From Linnemannia elongata (taxonomy: Eukaryota > Mortierellomycota > Mortierellomycetes > Mortierellales > Mortierellaceae), in contig JAXBDG010000006.1 in assembly GCA_036320915.1 (NCBI GenBank), forward strand, positions 1,240,001 to 1,304,000: 64,000 nucleotides of DNA. Reading direction: 5' to 3'. Below are positions 63,963-64,000 of the stretch, in pieces; positions within the stretch are counted from its first letter, which is position 1, and the number at the start of each line of letters is the position of its first letter. The notes under the pieces were generated by a model. The model was not told the DNA's origin. It saw only the letters and a program-made list of their open reading frames with translations, and did not search any database. Made by a program: the position numbers and the translations under genes.

Positions 63963-64000
63963 GTACGTGCACTCATTGCCATTCAACCTTTCGATTATGC

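Overview
The window is nuclear DNA of a filamentous fungus. Genes carry many short introns (GTAAGT-type donors, CTAAC-like branch points, YAG acceptors). The mix of genes fits an early-diverging lineage, and Mortierellomycotina is my best guess. The reasons are expanded F-box/LRR proteins, many ARF-like GTPases, a PWWP protein with a LEDGF-type helical domain, and long A/T homopolymer tracts. This placement is inference; no rRNA or other decisive marker is present.

Layout. 1-4870 (+): a CSC1/OSCA-type membrane channel, cut by the window start. 5436-6194 (-): a small probably secreted protein. 7505-12997 (-): a complete eight-exon ABCC (MRP/YCF1-type) transporter, 1592 aa. 14020-16322 (+): a five-exon CHY/RING ubiquitin ligase of the Pirh2/RCHY1 family. 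16446-20900 (-): a very long disordered protein of unknown role. 23369-25669 (+) and 25923-27899 (-): two F-box proteins. 28493-29664 (-): a Gcn4/CPC1-type bZIP factor whose leader has two upstream ORFs. 31614-31696 (-): tRNA-Leu(AAG), followed by poly(A) tracts and a likely 5'-truncated retroposed fragment.

32904-43389 (+) is the standout region. It is a head-to-tail array of nine intact ORFs and four decayed copies of ARF-family small GTPases in about 10.5 kb. The central members keep switch I and NKQD but have lost the catalytic glutamine of the WDxxGQ motif. The two last intact members are strongly remodelled.

43653-45608 (-) is ribosomal protein eL27 (RPL27). It has a GC-AG first intron and a second junction that restores the family's usual 136 aa only if a 941-nt AT-AC segment is removed. 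46317-49353 (-) is a PWWP/LEDGF-like chromatin reader, divergent from 52045-57105 (+), an Snt2/SntB-like protein with BAH, PHD, ELM2, SANT, GATA-like finger and extended PHD. 59040-60603 holds two broken F-box copies, 60888-62909 (+) an intact F-box/LRR gene, and 63472 onward the first exons of the DEAH helicase Ecm16/Dhr1 (DHX37).

Exon joins were checked by reading phase. For the ABCC, RCHY1, PWWP, Snt2, bZIP and RPL27 models the exon lengths sum to whole codons.
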